Positions 52,701 to 64,000 of a DNA stretch of 64,000 nt are shown piece after piece; the stretch's first letter is position 1; every line of letters starts with the position of its first letter. The stretch comes from Iris pallida (taxonomy: Eukaryota > Streptophyta > Magnoliopsida > Asparagales > Iridaceae), in the NCBI GenBank assembly GCA_029216955.1, contig JANAVB010015600.1:30814374-30878373 (forward strand), in the 5' to 3' direction. The position numbers were made by a program, and so were the translations under genes. The notes beneath the pieces are model-generated. The model did no database searches and was not told where the DNA came from. It worked only from the letters and a program-made list of their open reading frames with translations.

Positions 52701-52800
52701 GTCAAGGAAGGTGATCAAGTATGTGGATGAGATTCCTAGATTCTAATCCTATATTGCAGGTTCACATCGGTACAGTTACATAACCGAAATGACAAACTTG
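49715..52800 (-). other. F internal region, non-coding
   Basis: Starts with the pol-end/polypurine signature (49715-49752). It shares blocks with D: CTAGTGTTGTGCTCCAAATA (51247; D 58668), CTCGATCTAGCTATCCTCTT (52357; D 59937) and the terminal part next to the primer site. A poly-T run is at 50048-50063. No frame above 97 codons, none recognisable. The TGATCA hairpin of A, D and E was not found here. Confidence 0.75.
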
Positions 52801-52817
52801 ACCTGCATGGGCCACCA
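52801..52817 (-). promoter_or_regulatory. F primer-binding site, tRNA-Ile type
   Basis: The sense strand reads TGGTGGCCCATGCAGGT, with an 8-nt spacer (TATTTTTG) from the LTR end at 52826. Confidence 0.7.
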
Positions 52818-52825
52818 CAAAAATA

Positions 52826-54440
52826 TGTCACGCCCCAGTCCCGAAATACGTAGGACTAGAACATATCATGCCAGATGTATACGTACGAGTAAATATACGA
52901 CTCGTATATATACATAAGCTGTAAATGTAGAAAACCAAGACACTAAATCTCATCCACAAAGATAAATAATGATATAAAGCAGCTTTGAGTTTGTCAAGTA
53001 CACAATAGTTGGGCGGAGACAAAGTCCACTACCAACCAAATTAAATACAAAAAAAATATACAAGGAAAGAATTTAGCAAACGAGAGCAATGGCGAGTCCA
53101 AGAGCAATCATCACGAAGGAAGGAAGACATGGCCTTAGCTAGAGAACCTGCAAGAAATCACGAAACACACACCTGGAGAGATCACCAGGTCCTCAGAGGG
53201 ACGTAACAAGACACATAATATCATGCCGATAAACTGAATAAATAAAGCTCAACAGAGAAGTATGCATGAGTAAAGGTTCCTAACCACCCTATGTGATATG
53301 CACTTTGAGGACAACGTTCTACGCAGGGGCTGTAGGCTCAGCAGAGTAAATAAAGAGTGGCAGTAAGTAGCGCTCATCCGAGTCACTATCGGCCCTGGAC
53401 AGAAGGTAGTGCTCCTAAGAGTCACCCTCGGCCCAAAATATGTGTAAAAATAAAATGTAGCCCATACGCTAATAACTGTCCCCTCTCCCCAATGATACTA
53501 TACATGCGTCGTCTCCACGACACTATTTAATCCTTAATAACTGCCAAGTCTTCTACACAATCTATTAGCAGTTATATCCTAACGCACGGCCTGTACGCAC
53601 CAATGATCAGTCAGCACGCAAGTCCGCATCTATATGCGACTCACAACTCACACACAATCCGTGGCACATCGTGACAGTTTATGAGATGCACTAAACATAC
53701 GGTGGTCCTTTAACTCTAAGCCAATTGCATAAAGTATAATAATTTGCATATATATAAAATTTTGAAAGAACAACATAAAGAAAAAGCATGCATGATATTG
53801 AGCAAGAAATTAAACAGTAAAGGCAAGGTGACTTGCCTGGTGGTGTTGCCTGGAGTGGTACAATGATTCAACAAGTCCTGTTCCGTCCAATTGCCAAGGC
53901 CAGTATGTAAGGGGTTCGAAGTCACGAGAAAATAGGACACACAATTAGTCATGAGCAATGGAGATAATTTGAAGAAAATTTGCGGAGAGTAAATACGTAT
54001 ATTATTTTAGGAAATATTTATAATGTTTGAAAAGTATAATTTATGAGTTAAAAATAATTTTTACGTAAATACTTGAAATTAGTTATGTATATTAATTTAA
54101 TTTGAGAAATCATTTTATTAAATACTTTGGTAAATCAAAAACCGTATTTAGATATAAGTTTGTAAAAGTAGAATTTTTTTGGTAGACATCTATGTGTTAT
54201 TAGTCAAAAATATTTCAATGAATATATATAAATCTAGAAAAATATTTTAGGATAATTTTGAATATTTGAAATTACCTATATAACTCTATCATTTATTCTA
54301 TACATGTAGTTGAAAAATAATAATAATAATACAAAAATTTTGAAAATAATGATTTAATAATAATTATAATAATGATGACGATAATAATAATAATAATAAT
54401 AATAATAGAAATAATAATGGATAAGTATGATACCAAAATG

Positions 54441-54472
<32 letters not shown>

Positions 54473-54540
54473 AGTAGTAGTAGTTGTGACAACATTAATA
54501 ATTTAATAAATAATAACAGTAATAATAAATATAAATATAA

Positions 54541-54581
<41 letters not shown>

Positions 54582-56420
54582 CAAATAAAGAGACAAGAAT
54601 AAAAACAAGCGAATAAAAACACTTGCTGTTCCTTCCTACTTATGGAAATAAGAAAGAGAGAGGAGAGAGAACATGAGAGTAAAGAAAAGGAAAGGAAGGG
54701 AGTGGAGAAAGGGAACGAGCGGAGAGAGGGTGAGGGAAGAAGAAGGAGAGCGAAGGAAAGAGAGAGAGAGAGAGGAAAGCTTACCAAAGGGGTCTTCACC
54801 GCGGCGGCACTCCGGCGACAACTGCGGAGATCGGAGGACGGCGCGCGGTTCGCGGAAAGGGGCGGCTCTTCCGGAGGTTCGATGTGGTTGCCGGCGGAAG
54901 TTAGGGCACGCGCGGGTTCGACTGGGAGGAGGCGCACCATCGGTGGCAGATGGGCAGCCGACGGCGGCGGCGAAGGGGTTTCACTGCGGTGGGGCAACTG
55001 GCGACGGCGACGAAGCTGGAGGCAGGTCGCCGGCGCGGGAGCACGCGAGGCGGAGGAGGCGACTGTTCTGGGCGCCGGTGGACGGAGATGGGAGGCGCGG
55101 ACGAGTGGCACGTCGGGTCCTCGTCACTGGAAGAGGAGGAGGCGACCGTGAGGTTAGGCGAGAGGAACGGACACGACGGAAGGAGTCGTCGGCGGTGTAG
55201 ACGAGCGGATCTCGGCGCACACGGGGATGCGGTCAGAGCCACCGCACCCGGCAGAGCTCGGCGAGGAGGGTTTCGATGGGGGACGTGGAAGTCCGAGATC
55301 AGCAGAGCAACCGCACGAGGAAGGGGGAGTTGTTGGTCGCGGCGTACCGGCGTACTGGAGGCGAGGTCCCGCAGAGGAGGAGTCGAGGCGCGGTACGAGA
55401 GGGGCTGGTGGTCGACGTCGGGGTCCAGGTGAGGTTTCCCCTTCTCTCTTTTTTCTCCTTTGCTTCTGGTGTTTGGTGGATGATTGGGGCTGCGGCGAGG
55501 ACGGGTGTGGTGGGACGGAGGCGGTATTGTGGCATAGAATTTGCTGGGTTGTAGGCTGCCATCGTATCCGGGGTGTGTCCCGACACGAGGTGGTTGGAGT
55601 ATGTACACGTGTCCTGCGAGACACAGAACGGGTCGGTGTCCGGGGTTGTCGAAAACAGAACGGGATTATGATGTATTTGTATTGGGAAAAATTTAGTGAA
55701 TGGGATGCACGGACACGATGCACAATGGGGTGAAAAATTTTGGTTGTGGAGAGAATTATGGAGGAGTATCTGCCTATTTATAGGATGTAGGAATTCCCAT
55801 TAGGATAAGGATTAGGATTGTTTAAATCCCTCTATTAGATAATAATATTAAATTCAAATTCATTTAAACTCATTTAAAACCAATTTTAAATTTAAAGCTA
55901 TAAGTCAATAAAATCTTTTCCAATTTAAATCATCGCAATTTATAAAATATGAAATCAAACAATATTTAAAATATCTTTTTCAAAATAATAAAATAATGAT
56001 AATAATTAATTTCAAAAATTACAATAAATATTTAAATATTTGAAATACTTTATTTTGTAATTGAATAGAATAATTAGGTTTTTGAAAACTAAAATATACA
56101 CGAAATTAAATTTCATGTACCTCGCAAATAGAATATTTACATAAATTATATTTTTCTAAATTACCTTTAAAATAATTAATAGCCCTTTTTTAATAAAATA
56201 AATTTTGGCAATCGTGACGCGACAAATAAATACTTATTTTCTATGCAAAGGAATCTTTTAAAAATAATTGTATATAAAATATATATCGTCTCGCAATTTC
56301 TCATGCTACGTACAAATACGAAAATTGCGAACTCGTAGGCGACTTGCAATTTAGAAAATAAAAGTTGATTCCAAATTAATTTAGAAAAAAAAAATATAGT
56401 AGAGATTTAGGGGTTTTACA
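52826..56420 (-). repeat. F right LTR (5' LTR in sense direction)
   Basis: 3595 bp, TGTCACGCCCC...GGGGTTTTACA. Close to the left LTR; differences include (AAT)n length, a shorter (GA)n and a damaged CGGACAC hairpin arm near 55650. TATA box at 55773-55784. Confidence 0.93.
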
Positions 56421-57146
56421 AAATTTCCAGTTGGATAAGGATTAGGACATATTTAAACCACATTTAGATAATTCAATTTAAATTAATAAAATCAATCCAA
56501 ATTTAAATTAAATTCCAAATTTAAATCTAGATAATCTAAACTCAAATTAAATATAAATTCTACCTTTAAACTTTTTAAATTAAATCCGTAAAATTAAATC
56601 GAGATTTAAAATGGCCACAAAATTTCCAAATATATTTTCTAAAAATATCAATAATAATAATTTCAAAAATAATAAATATTTTTAAATATCTTTTTGTATA
56701 ATAAAATATTAATATCAATAAATTCGAAAATGGAATTATATATATAAATTCAAATTCATGTACCTCATGTGCAAGGAATATTTGCATAAAAATAGTTTTC
56801 TAAATTTTCACTAGTAAATAAGCTAGCTTTTTATAAATAAATAAAAGTAATAAGTTTTGGCCATCTTGATACTTTTCACAACTTTAAGTAAAATACAAAT
56901 ACAAATAATTATTATATATATTATTTTGAAACTATAAGAAAAGAAAATATTTTTTTAAAATATGTACGCTCGCACATATTCGCACTCGACGAGACATACA
57001 AAATTTACGAACTCATCCGCGACGTCTCATACGACAATTTCGTACGCGGCGTATAATACGACTATGCGACGTACAAATACCAAGTAAAAATTTTAAATAC
57101 TCAATTTATATATAAAAGATTAAAGTAAAAATTTAGGGGGTTTACA
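56421..57146 (-). repeat. D left LTR, segment 3 (sense U3)
   Basis: Resumes after F with AAATTTCCAGTTGG and ends GGGGGTTTACA. It contains the upstream promoter part of D, now 10 kb away from its TATA box because of F. Confidence 0.88.
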
Positions 57147-60100
57147 TCCTACCCAACTTACAAGAATTTCATCCTCAAAATTTAGGAATAGGTAGGGTAC
57201 AAGAGTTTAACGAACATGAAGTATGAACAATTCATTGGGCGAGGCAAGGAAAATGAATGCTATCACAAATGTGCATTATGAACTTAATTCACAGATATGG
57301 TAATGGACAAGGGTAGCTAACTAAGGCAAACACAAATCGAGAAATAGTATGGCACCGGGTAGGTCAAAGGGATAATTAGACATTTGGGAGATATGGTTCC
57401 TTGAGAGAAACTGGATACTAATCGTCTTGGTCGCGTGTTTGATTAAGCGATGATAAAAACATACATGCAATTAGAGGGTCTTGATTTGTTATCTATGAAA
57501 ATAACTCAAGGATATGGTTTTGAAAGAGGGTTGCTAGTTAACACAATAAAGTAAGGAAGGATTAAGGGTTAAATTAAATCATGATAAGACATGAATAAAG
57601 AGATAAGGAATCGACTAGATTAAGGACAAGCAATTTAAAGAATATAGCCGTCTAGGTTTAGATTTGAATCATTCTCGAGTTCCGAGAAGGTTGAATCTAC
57701 GGTCGAGAAAAGGACGAGGAATTCAAGGTAGGGATAAAGTCACATTGGTAGGTCAGTGGCTAGCTATCTATGTGTATACACAACTTCATGGTCATAGGAG
57801 AATAGTTTGGCCAATCAATCAAGTACGTTCCTCGTCCAGAATAGGTAACAGACGAAGGCCATCATAGTCCAAGGAAGATGATTTGAATTCTAATATGTGG
57901 TTCAAAGGCGATTGAATAATTCAAAGAGATTTGTCAAGGCAGTCGCGGATGAGACTCTAGGGCCAAGTTTAACTGTCTCCATCCACGTTGAACAATATAC
58001 AAAAAGCGAACCAAGAGCACTATGGTTGATCAGACCATAACACGACAGTTCTGATTAGACAATGTATTAGTGGGCGCCCACAATAAACATATGTCGCGAA
58101 CAATCTCGATAAAGAGTAAGCTTGCAAAACTAGACTATAATAGCAACATAAGATAGTCAAAATATAAGCAGTGGATGATGAAAAAAATTAAATAGTCCAA
58201 GATCCTTTAAAATTTAGTCTTGCCCAAAGTTCGGGCCTATGCAGTCGACTTGGTTGACTAGATAAGTTTGGGTCCACTGAATTCTATGGTCCAAGTGAAC
58301 CTATCAAGGTGGTCCCCAAAAATGTTGGTTAGGTTGTGAGGTATTCTACCCAACTTACAAGAATTAAACTAATAGTGTGATGGGATAATGAGTTAAGCAA
58401 TCAAGGTAGGGCACAAAGTTAAGCATTTAAGGAATCAAGTATAACACAATCATATATCGGTTGAAAGAATTTAGTCGAGATTGAGTCCTCATCTGTGGTC
58501 GAAAAGTATATCGGTACTATGGTAGGGTTATGATTTAGTCTTTATGACCCGAAAGTCGTGTCAAGAAAATAGAGTACAAAGATAAGGGTTTTAGTGGCAC
58601 GGGATATACCTACATGAAGGTGGGCTCGTCTAGGTCTTGCATATACAATTTGTTGGAAGGAAAAGTCTAGTGTTGTGCTCCAAATATCCAAGTCACGGTA
58701 AGGCACGCAAAAAGATCAAAAATAAAAAGTGGAAGTTGATAAAGTGATAATGCATACATTTTAAGAAGATCAAGTGGAAGCATAAGGTAAAATTAATTAA
58801 GGAATCTAGTAAAATAGTTTATGGACGCAGCTTCTAGAGATAAGATGGTCTCCTAGATGAATACAATCAAGGAACGTTCGACTCATATTTCAAAATTGCA
58901 ATGGTTAGAGGGTCACGAAGAAAGGTCGGATTAGTTAAGATTGAGATATAATTATATGGTTGGTTAGATGATTAACTACACTTGAGCATATCAATCATGG
59001 CCACAGAGAAGATGGCAATTCATAGGAAAATTAATGCCTATAGGGTCTATTTCTATGACATGGGAGTTCTTCGAAGTTTTCCTCAAAATCATCTACCAAA
59101 ATGATCATAACTATTAAAATTTTAAATTATTTCTAATAACCCATGAGATACTCTTATCATATCTACAAAGCAATCCGAAACTTAAGCTCAATATTTTAAT
59201 CAACTCAAAATCTCTTGTCACAATTAAAATCGTACTAATTGTATCCAATTGAATTCCTATTCCAATATGTCAACATATTTTCTAAAAACCTTCACAACCA
59301 AAACTTATAGTCGTAAAATCTAAATAATTTTATGACATAATAAAAAAAAATTAAATTTCAAATAGCCTTTATCTTATCAAATGTACCACATTCTCTAGTC
59401 ATAACAATATCATAACCTAAAAATCTTCAAGATCTTGAGGTAACTCTTAGTATATCCCAATTCAATCTACATACTCATTTTATTCCTTTTACCAAGACTT
59501 TTATTATTCACAATTGAAACTTCTAGATCAAAGTGAATTTATAATTCATAATCATAAGACAATTTTAAAAATTTCAGTGTCAGTTTCATATCCTTCAAAA
59601 TATATTAAACCAAACTTTTACTTCAATTTTTAAATCTCCAAATTTAACAACTTGTAATTTATTAATCGTACGACTTACCAATTTAAATCCTCAAGTTCTC
59701 TAATAAACCGTAAATCATAAACCCTCCACATTCTCTAGTCGTTTAAAAAATCATAACTTATAATTTAAAACACTTTAATAAATTCGAGATAAACTTTAAC
59801 ATATCCAAACTTGAACTTAACCGTAAATCGTGTGTCACAATTTCAAGATGTTTCTCAAATTGGTTTCATATCCCAATAAATCATAAACTATTTTGCAATT
59901 TCCAAAATCATAAATCATAAATTTTGTTTCCTCGATCTAGCTATCCTCTTGTGTATACCACCTTGTAATAGCAAAATAAAATTTCCAACTATCCTTTGAA
60001 GGCGGTAATATGCTACTACCCAACTTGGAATTAACTAATCCTAAAAATTATACTTTTAGGAAAAATGTCTTTATAACTCAAAATAAGACCTCAATGTACA

Positions 60101-60361
60101 CTAATTGTCAATGTAATCTTCCTAGCCATGTGTTCGACCTATGAGCATATAAAAGTGTAGTCATCTTCCTAACTGCCACTAAGCACGAAAGATAGGAATT
60201 TACGTTAGGAGGAGTCAAATAAGATGCAAGTCAAGGAGGTCGAACGAGAGTTCGAAATTTGAAGTCAAGAAAGGATGTCAAATAGGTGGATGAGATTCTA
60301 GACTCTAATCCTATATTGTAGGCCCGTTCGGTACAGTCATGTGACCGAAACGACAAACTTG
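57147..60361 (-). other. D internal region, non-coding
   Basis: Polypurine/pol-end signature at 57147-57185. The block 57970-58150 is shared with A and E and includes TATGGTTGATCAGACCATA (58021-58039). It shares further blocks with F. Open frames are short and unlike known proteins. Confidence 0.75.
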
Positions 60362-60378
60362 ACCTGCATGGGCCACCA
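60362..60378 (-). promoter_or_regulatory. D primer-binding site, tRNA-Ile type
   Basis: The sense strand reads TGGTGGCCCATGCAGGT, with 8-nt spacer TGTTTTTG to the LTR end at 60387. Confidence 0.7.
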
Positions 60379-60386
60379 CAAAAACA

Positions 60387-61402
60387 TGTAACGCCCCAAT
60401 CCCAAAATACTTGGGACTAGATACGTATCATGCCAGCTGTATACATACGAGTAAATATAAGGCTCGTATATATACATAAGCTGTAAATGTAGAAAGCCAA
60501 GACACTAAATCTCATCCACAAAGATAAATAATAATATAAAAGCAACTTTGAGTTTGTCATGTATGCAATCGTTGGGCGGAGACAAATCCACTACCAACTA
60601 ATTTAAATAGGGAAGAAATATACAAAGAAAGTGATTGGTCGAGCGGAGCAAATGACTAGTCCAAGAGCAATCATCACGAAGGAAGGAATGGTCTTAGCTA
60701 GAGCACCTGCAGGAAACCACGAAACACACGCCTGGAGGGATCACCAGGTCCTCAGAGGGACATAACAAGACACATAATATCATGCCAATAAACTGAATAA
60801 TAAAAGCTCAACAGAAAAGTATACATGAGTAAAGGTTCCTAACCATTCTATGTGGAATGCACTTTAGAGGACAACGTTCTACACAGGGGCTGTAACGGAT
60901 TCACGCAAGCAAGTAATAAAGGGTGGCCAACAAGTAGCACTCATCCGAGACACTATCGGCCGGGTAACACGTAGCGCTCATCCGAGACACTATCTCCCAA
61001 ATGTGTGTAAAAGTAAATGTAGCCCCTACGCTAGTAGCTGTCCCCTCCCCCCAATGATACTATACGTGTGTCGTAACCACGACACACAAACACGTGTCGT
61101 TTCTACCACACTGTTTTATAATAGATAACTGTCAAGTCTTCTAACATGCATCTTTTGACAGTTATTCCTACGCATGCGTACGGGGGATCAGTCCACACGT
61201 AAGTGACCTCTATATGATACTCACAACTCTCACACACAACTCGTGTACAATCGTGACAAGTCAATGAGACACACTAAATTTGACGGTAGTCTCTTAACTC
61301 TAAGCCAATTGTATAAAATATAGTAATTTGCATCTACATATAATTTAGAAAGAAACAACTTGAAAATAACACAACATGCATGATATTAGGCAGGAAATTT
61401 AA
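60387..61402 (-). repeat. D right LTR, truncated
   Basis: Follows 34139-35155 closely to GGCAGGAAATTTAA, then gives way to unrelated sequence. About 2.7 kb, including the promoter half, is gone, and so is the far side of G. Confidence 0.88.
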
Positions 61403-62085
61403 CGAAAATGCTATTTGAATCGCTCTATACACGCTCTGTGCAGGCTATTTGATGACGTGGGAACCCGTGTGGGACCCACTTAATGTTGAGAATTTTTTTA
61501 AACAAAATCTCAACCATTGGCTTATAGTGAACGGTTGAGATCAATGTTATTATCAAAGAAAGGAAAGAAGAGGGCAATCAGTGGCTCAGCCGTTCTTTTT
61601 TTTCTTCAGCCTCTTCTTCCTCTTCTTCTTCTCGGTTCCCAATAAAAAAAAACCTATCGGAGAATCCGGCTGACATCTAGAGAAGAAGAACAAACATTGG
61701 ATAAAAGCTTGTGAGCAAGGGGTTTTGGCTTATACCAACTGACCTTCGGCACGAATCGGAAGGGATCTCAAGCTACACGCGACCGACGCTCAAGGCCATA
61801 TGAGTAGCTGGCCAACCACCTCAGGCTAGCCTCAGGCTTTGAATAGATTTCAGTCAAATTTTGCCATTACTTTTGACTAAACACAAGATGTGCATGGATT
61901 TTGTGTGGAAGTGTTGCATCTTTCAGTTTGCTTCTGTGAAAAGGACCGTTTGATCATTCTTCTCACGTTAGGCAAGAGCCAAAGTCGTTATGCTTGTCTT
62001 GGACTAAAGTGACTTTGACTCATAACAATAAGAAAGCAAAGCTTTTCTACGTAAATATTATTGTATTCGAAATTGCTATTTCAGG
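61403..62085. other. Non-LTR sequence right of the stack, unassigned
   Basis: No long frame. There is an inverted pair ATCTCAACCATT...AACGGTTGAGAT (61508-61540) and a CT-rich run (61590-61640). It could be flanking host DNA or the end of another element; I see no diagnostic termini. Confidence 0.5.
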
Positions 62086-62469
62086 CTAGGCCAGTCCCTC
62101 TTCGGCAGGGATCTCAACCCGTCGAAGAGCTTTCTGCTCTTGAGCGCGGTCCGCGGACGAGACGAGAACGCCCCACTCAAGCCATCGGGTTCGGGTTCTC
62201 CGTATTTTACAAGTCCGGTTAGTGTTCGATGAAATGATTCTTCCGTTTTTTTCCCTTAGAAATCTCTCACCGTGTTCTTCGAGTAATATCTTCAAGTATT
62301 GAGAAGCAGCATCCATTTTTAACTTTATTGTTGTTACTGCCAAGTTGCTGGGACAACTTGGTTCAATAGTTGTTACTGCCAAGTTGCCAAGCAGACTCCA
62401 TATGAGAAAAAAAATTATGAATTGAAAGTTGGATCTACTCTTGCACGAGTTGTTACTGCCATGGAGCAT
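62086..62469 (-). CDS. Unrecognised 127-codon open frame
   Basis: I do not recognise this frame. Its first part encodes a short duplication (NLAVTTI twice), produced by the DNA repeat GTTGTTACTGCCAAGTTG (62328-62393). The second half, from the internal MDAASQYLKILLEEHGERF, has a non-repetitive, mixed composition more like real protein. It lies downstream of the 62990-63765 exons on the same strand. It may be a fragment or chance; no splice or promoter evidence supports it. Confidence 0.2.
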   Translation of the reverse strand: MLHGSNNSCKSRSNFQFIIFFLIWSLLGNLAVTTIEPSCPSNLAVTTIKLKMDAASQYLKILLEEHGERFLREKNGRIISSNTNRTCKIRRTRTRWLEWGVLVSSADRAQEQKALRRVEIPAEEGLA

Positions 62470-62513
62470 CCATCTTTAACCATATTGTTGTTACTCCATC
62501 AGATTAATATTTG

Positions 62514-62660
62514 TAGTTGGTATTCTTCACAAGGAATCCAGTAAAAGATTAACCTATAATATGGACATACATAAATTATGAATTGCAGTTGGTATTCTTC
62601 ACAAGGAACCCAGTGAAATATTAATCCATAATATGGACCGCCACAAATTATGAATTGCAG
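62514..62660. repeat. Tandem duplication of a ~72-bp unit
   Basis: TTGGTATTCTTCACAAGGAA...AATATGGAC...AAATTATGAATTGCAG occurs twice in a row with a few substitutions. It lies in the presumed 3' flank of the downstream gene. Confidence 0.75.
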
Positions 62661-62989
62661 TACTTAAAGAACGTGGAAAAACTTGCGGTGCATATGCAAC
62701 ATCAGATTAAGTAGAAAATACAGTTCCCAGTATAAGTATGAGGTGGTGACGTGTTCAACTAAAATCAGAACAAACAGGTTCCAACATGAGATTCGGCTGA
62801 AAATAAAGTGCTTTTTAACAATAATACTGAAAAATAGGTTCAGTTTAACCTAACTATTGGTTGACCATTGAAAGTCGTATTCTCTTGCAAAGTAATTCAA
62901 CAAAAATATATTATGTGAACTTGTCGAAACATGAATTTCTGAAAGTGATATCCTCTTGCATGAGTACCAGAAGCTCCGCTACTTTAGCC

Positions 62990-63765
62990 TCATGTTTCTC
63001 CATCAAACAAGCTTGGGGCAGCACTTGGATCGAGGAAGGGGTCTTGACTTATACCGATCATATGCATTGGGTTCATTCCATGTCCACCTCCAGAATTTTG
63101 ATATTGAGCACTCTATCACAATAATAAAAACACATAAATTATATAAGAATTCCATCCAATTACAATTAAATCCTATATAACATAAATAATGTTATCTTAC
63201 CAATAATTGTGCAAAGGAAAAAGGTTGTTGAATCGGATATTCCCAAGGTCTAACCATATTTGTGTTATGTTGGTGTACCCCACTCTGAGGTGGTGTTTGG
63301 ATTATTTCTACACTTTCTTGTGTTTGAGCTATGCTATTTAATTGAGATTGGGGCGTGCCACTATTTATGATATCCTGAAAAAAAATTCACTTGTCAGAAT
63401 AAAATGAAATAGCTAAAGAATGTTTCGATGACTTGAAGATCAAAGTCCACATGATTGCTCCATACATGAAAAATAACATATAACAAAAATTCATCAAATT
63501 TTTTTTTAAAAAAAAAAGATGAAAGAAAACAACTGACTTGTCCATTTTTATTTGAAATCTTCTTTTTTCTGCTATGCCTCCATGTTGATTGAAGTCTTGT
63601 ACTTCGGGGCCGTCCTCTACGTTTCTTATGCTTTGGATCATGTATCCTCATATTTATATCTCCTTCATCATGCTCAACCTCTTCAACCTCTCCAACTTCT
63701 TCAACCTCTTTTGATTTGCGATCTGGACGACGCCAACAACTTGGTTCACCAGCTTTGTCATATCC
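62990..63765 (-). CDS. Last three exons of a plant gene, possibly FAR1/FRS- or MULE-related
   Basis: Minus-strand exons 63765-63538 (76 codons), 63374-63201 (58 codons) and 63112-62990 (40 codons plus TGA). Each boundary has an AG acceptor and GT donor (TTTTTCAG|G, donors GTCAGT and GTAAGA) and every junction is phase 0. The first exon encodes an acidic Glu/Val stretch, then HDPKHKKRRGRPRSTR, a basic RGRP motif like that near the C-terminus of FAR1/FRS and Mutator-type transposase proteins. The next two are rich in Gln, Pro, Ser and Gly and end DPSAAPSLFDGET. Three open exons in one consistent phase argue for a real gene. The family is a guess from one motif; the 5' part is outside the window. 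Nuclear location is likely but unproven. Confidence 0.5.
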
Positions 63766-64000
63766 CTATTTTGATAATAGGTATATGATCGTATCTGGGT
63801 TATTTTTAAATTTCGTATTATTTAAATTTTAATTATTTTTTTGGACTAGGGTTGGCCTTGATTGTTTAGACCTGGCACTTGACTTTTGCTTTTATTAAAT
63901 TGTCATTAATATTATTTTATTAGAGTTATGTGGTTAGCCTTATTAGGTTGTTCCTAGTGTTATTAGTGTTATTATCATTATTATTATTATTCTTTAACTC
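63766..64000 (-). other. Presumed intron upstream of the exon chain
   Basis: AT-rich; the minus strand reads into an AG acceptor at 63766-63767. An in-frame TAG overlaps that acceptor, so the exon cannot simply extend further. An ATT/ATA-rich run lies at 63958-63990. Confidence 0.4.

Larger units (their letters stand above)
46157..56420 (-). mobile_element. F: complete giant-LTR element
   Basis: Flanked by AAATT (46152-46156 and 56421-56425). LTRs of 3558 bp (46157-49714) and 3595 bp (52826-56420) enclose 3111 bp of internal DNA. It has no gag or pol. The LTR starts TGTCACGCCC, a subfamily difference from D and E. Confidence 0.95.
34139..61402 (-). mobile_element. D: giant-LTR non-autonomous element hosting E and F
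   Basis: The left LTR is in three pieces (34139-35232, 44223-46156, 56421-57146), split by E and F, and is about 3.74 kb when assembled. The internal region is 57147-60386 (3240 bp). The right LTR, 60387-61402, is truncated. Possible left target site GCCCC (34134-34138); the right side is lost. It has no gag or pol. The internal region is closest to that of F. Confidence 0.9.

Overview
The window is intergenic DNA from a large, repeat-rich flowering-plant genome; the species cannot be named from the sequence. About 61.4 of the 64 kb is one stack of LTR retrotransposons inserted into each other. The rest (61403-64000) is non-stack DNA holding the last exons of what looks like a host-type or transposase-derived gene. 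No intact autonomous element, rRNA, tRNA gene or CRISPR array was seen.

Layout. The oldest layer is a decayed plus-strand Copia element C: protease end/integrase at 1441-2769, then reverse transcriptase/RNase H at 31247-32505. Three things interrupt it. (1) A Sirevirus-type LTR, S1 (1-1435, minus), runs off the left edge. (2) A Ty3/Gypsy-type element, B (2770-31241, plus), is flanked by the 5-bp duplication GGGAT. (3) A plus-strand LTR, G, starts at 32506. B's 5' LTR was hit by element A (3901-21550, minus). A's internal region was hit by a gag-only Sirevirus, S2 (9579-18001, minus, duplication GTATT). G was hit by element D (34139-61402, minus). D's left LTR received E (35233-44222, duplication ATTGC) and F (46157-56420, duplication AAATT). 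The deepest chain is C > B > A > S2.

A, B, D, E and F form one striking group. They have very long LTRs (about 2.9-4.2 kb), internal regions of only about 1.2-4.2 kb, and no gag or pol. All five carry the same primer-binding site, TGGTGGCCCATGCAGGT, 8 nt inside the LTR (one mismatch in E). It fits the 3' end of plant cytosolic tRNA-Ile rather than the usual initiator tRNA-Met. Their other end carries the Ty3/Gypsy (Tekay/Del-like) pol-end and polypurine signature, read as TTCGAGGACGAAAT then a G-rich tract. They look like non-autonomous passengers mobilised in trans by a relative outside the window.

Other signals are mostly regulatory or structural. The S1 and S2 LTRs carry different arrays of 10-11-bp quasi-palindromes at the same promoter-proximal place, and the S1 motif recurs in the unrelated LTR G. 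B's LTR has a dense W-box array just upstream of a TATA box and a 158-bp tandem repeat. The LTRs of A, D, E and F share small hairpins in their leader, and the internal regions of A, D and E share a hairpin with a TGATCA loop. Three consecutive phase-0 exons at 62990-63765 (minus) end a gene encoding an acidic stretch, a basic RGRP motif and a Gln/Pro/Gly-rich tail, possibly FAR1/FRS- or MULE-related.
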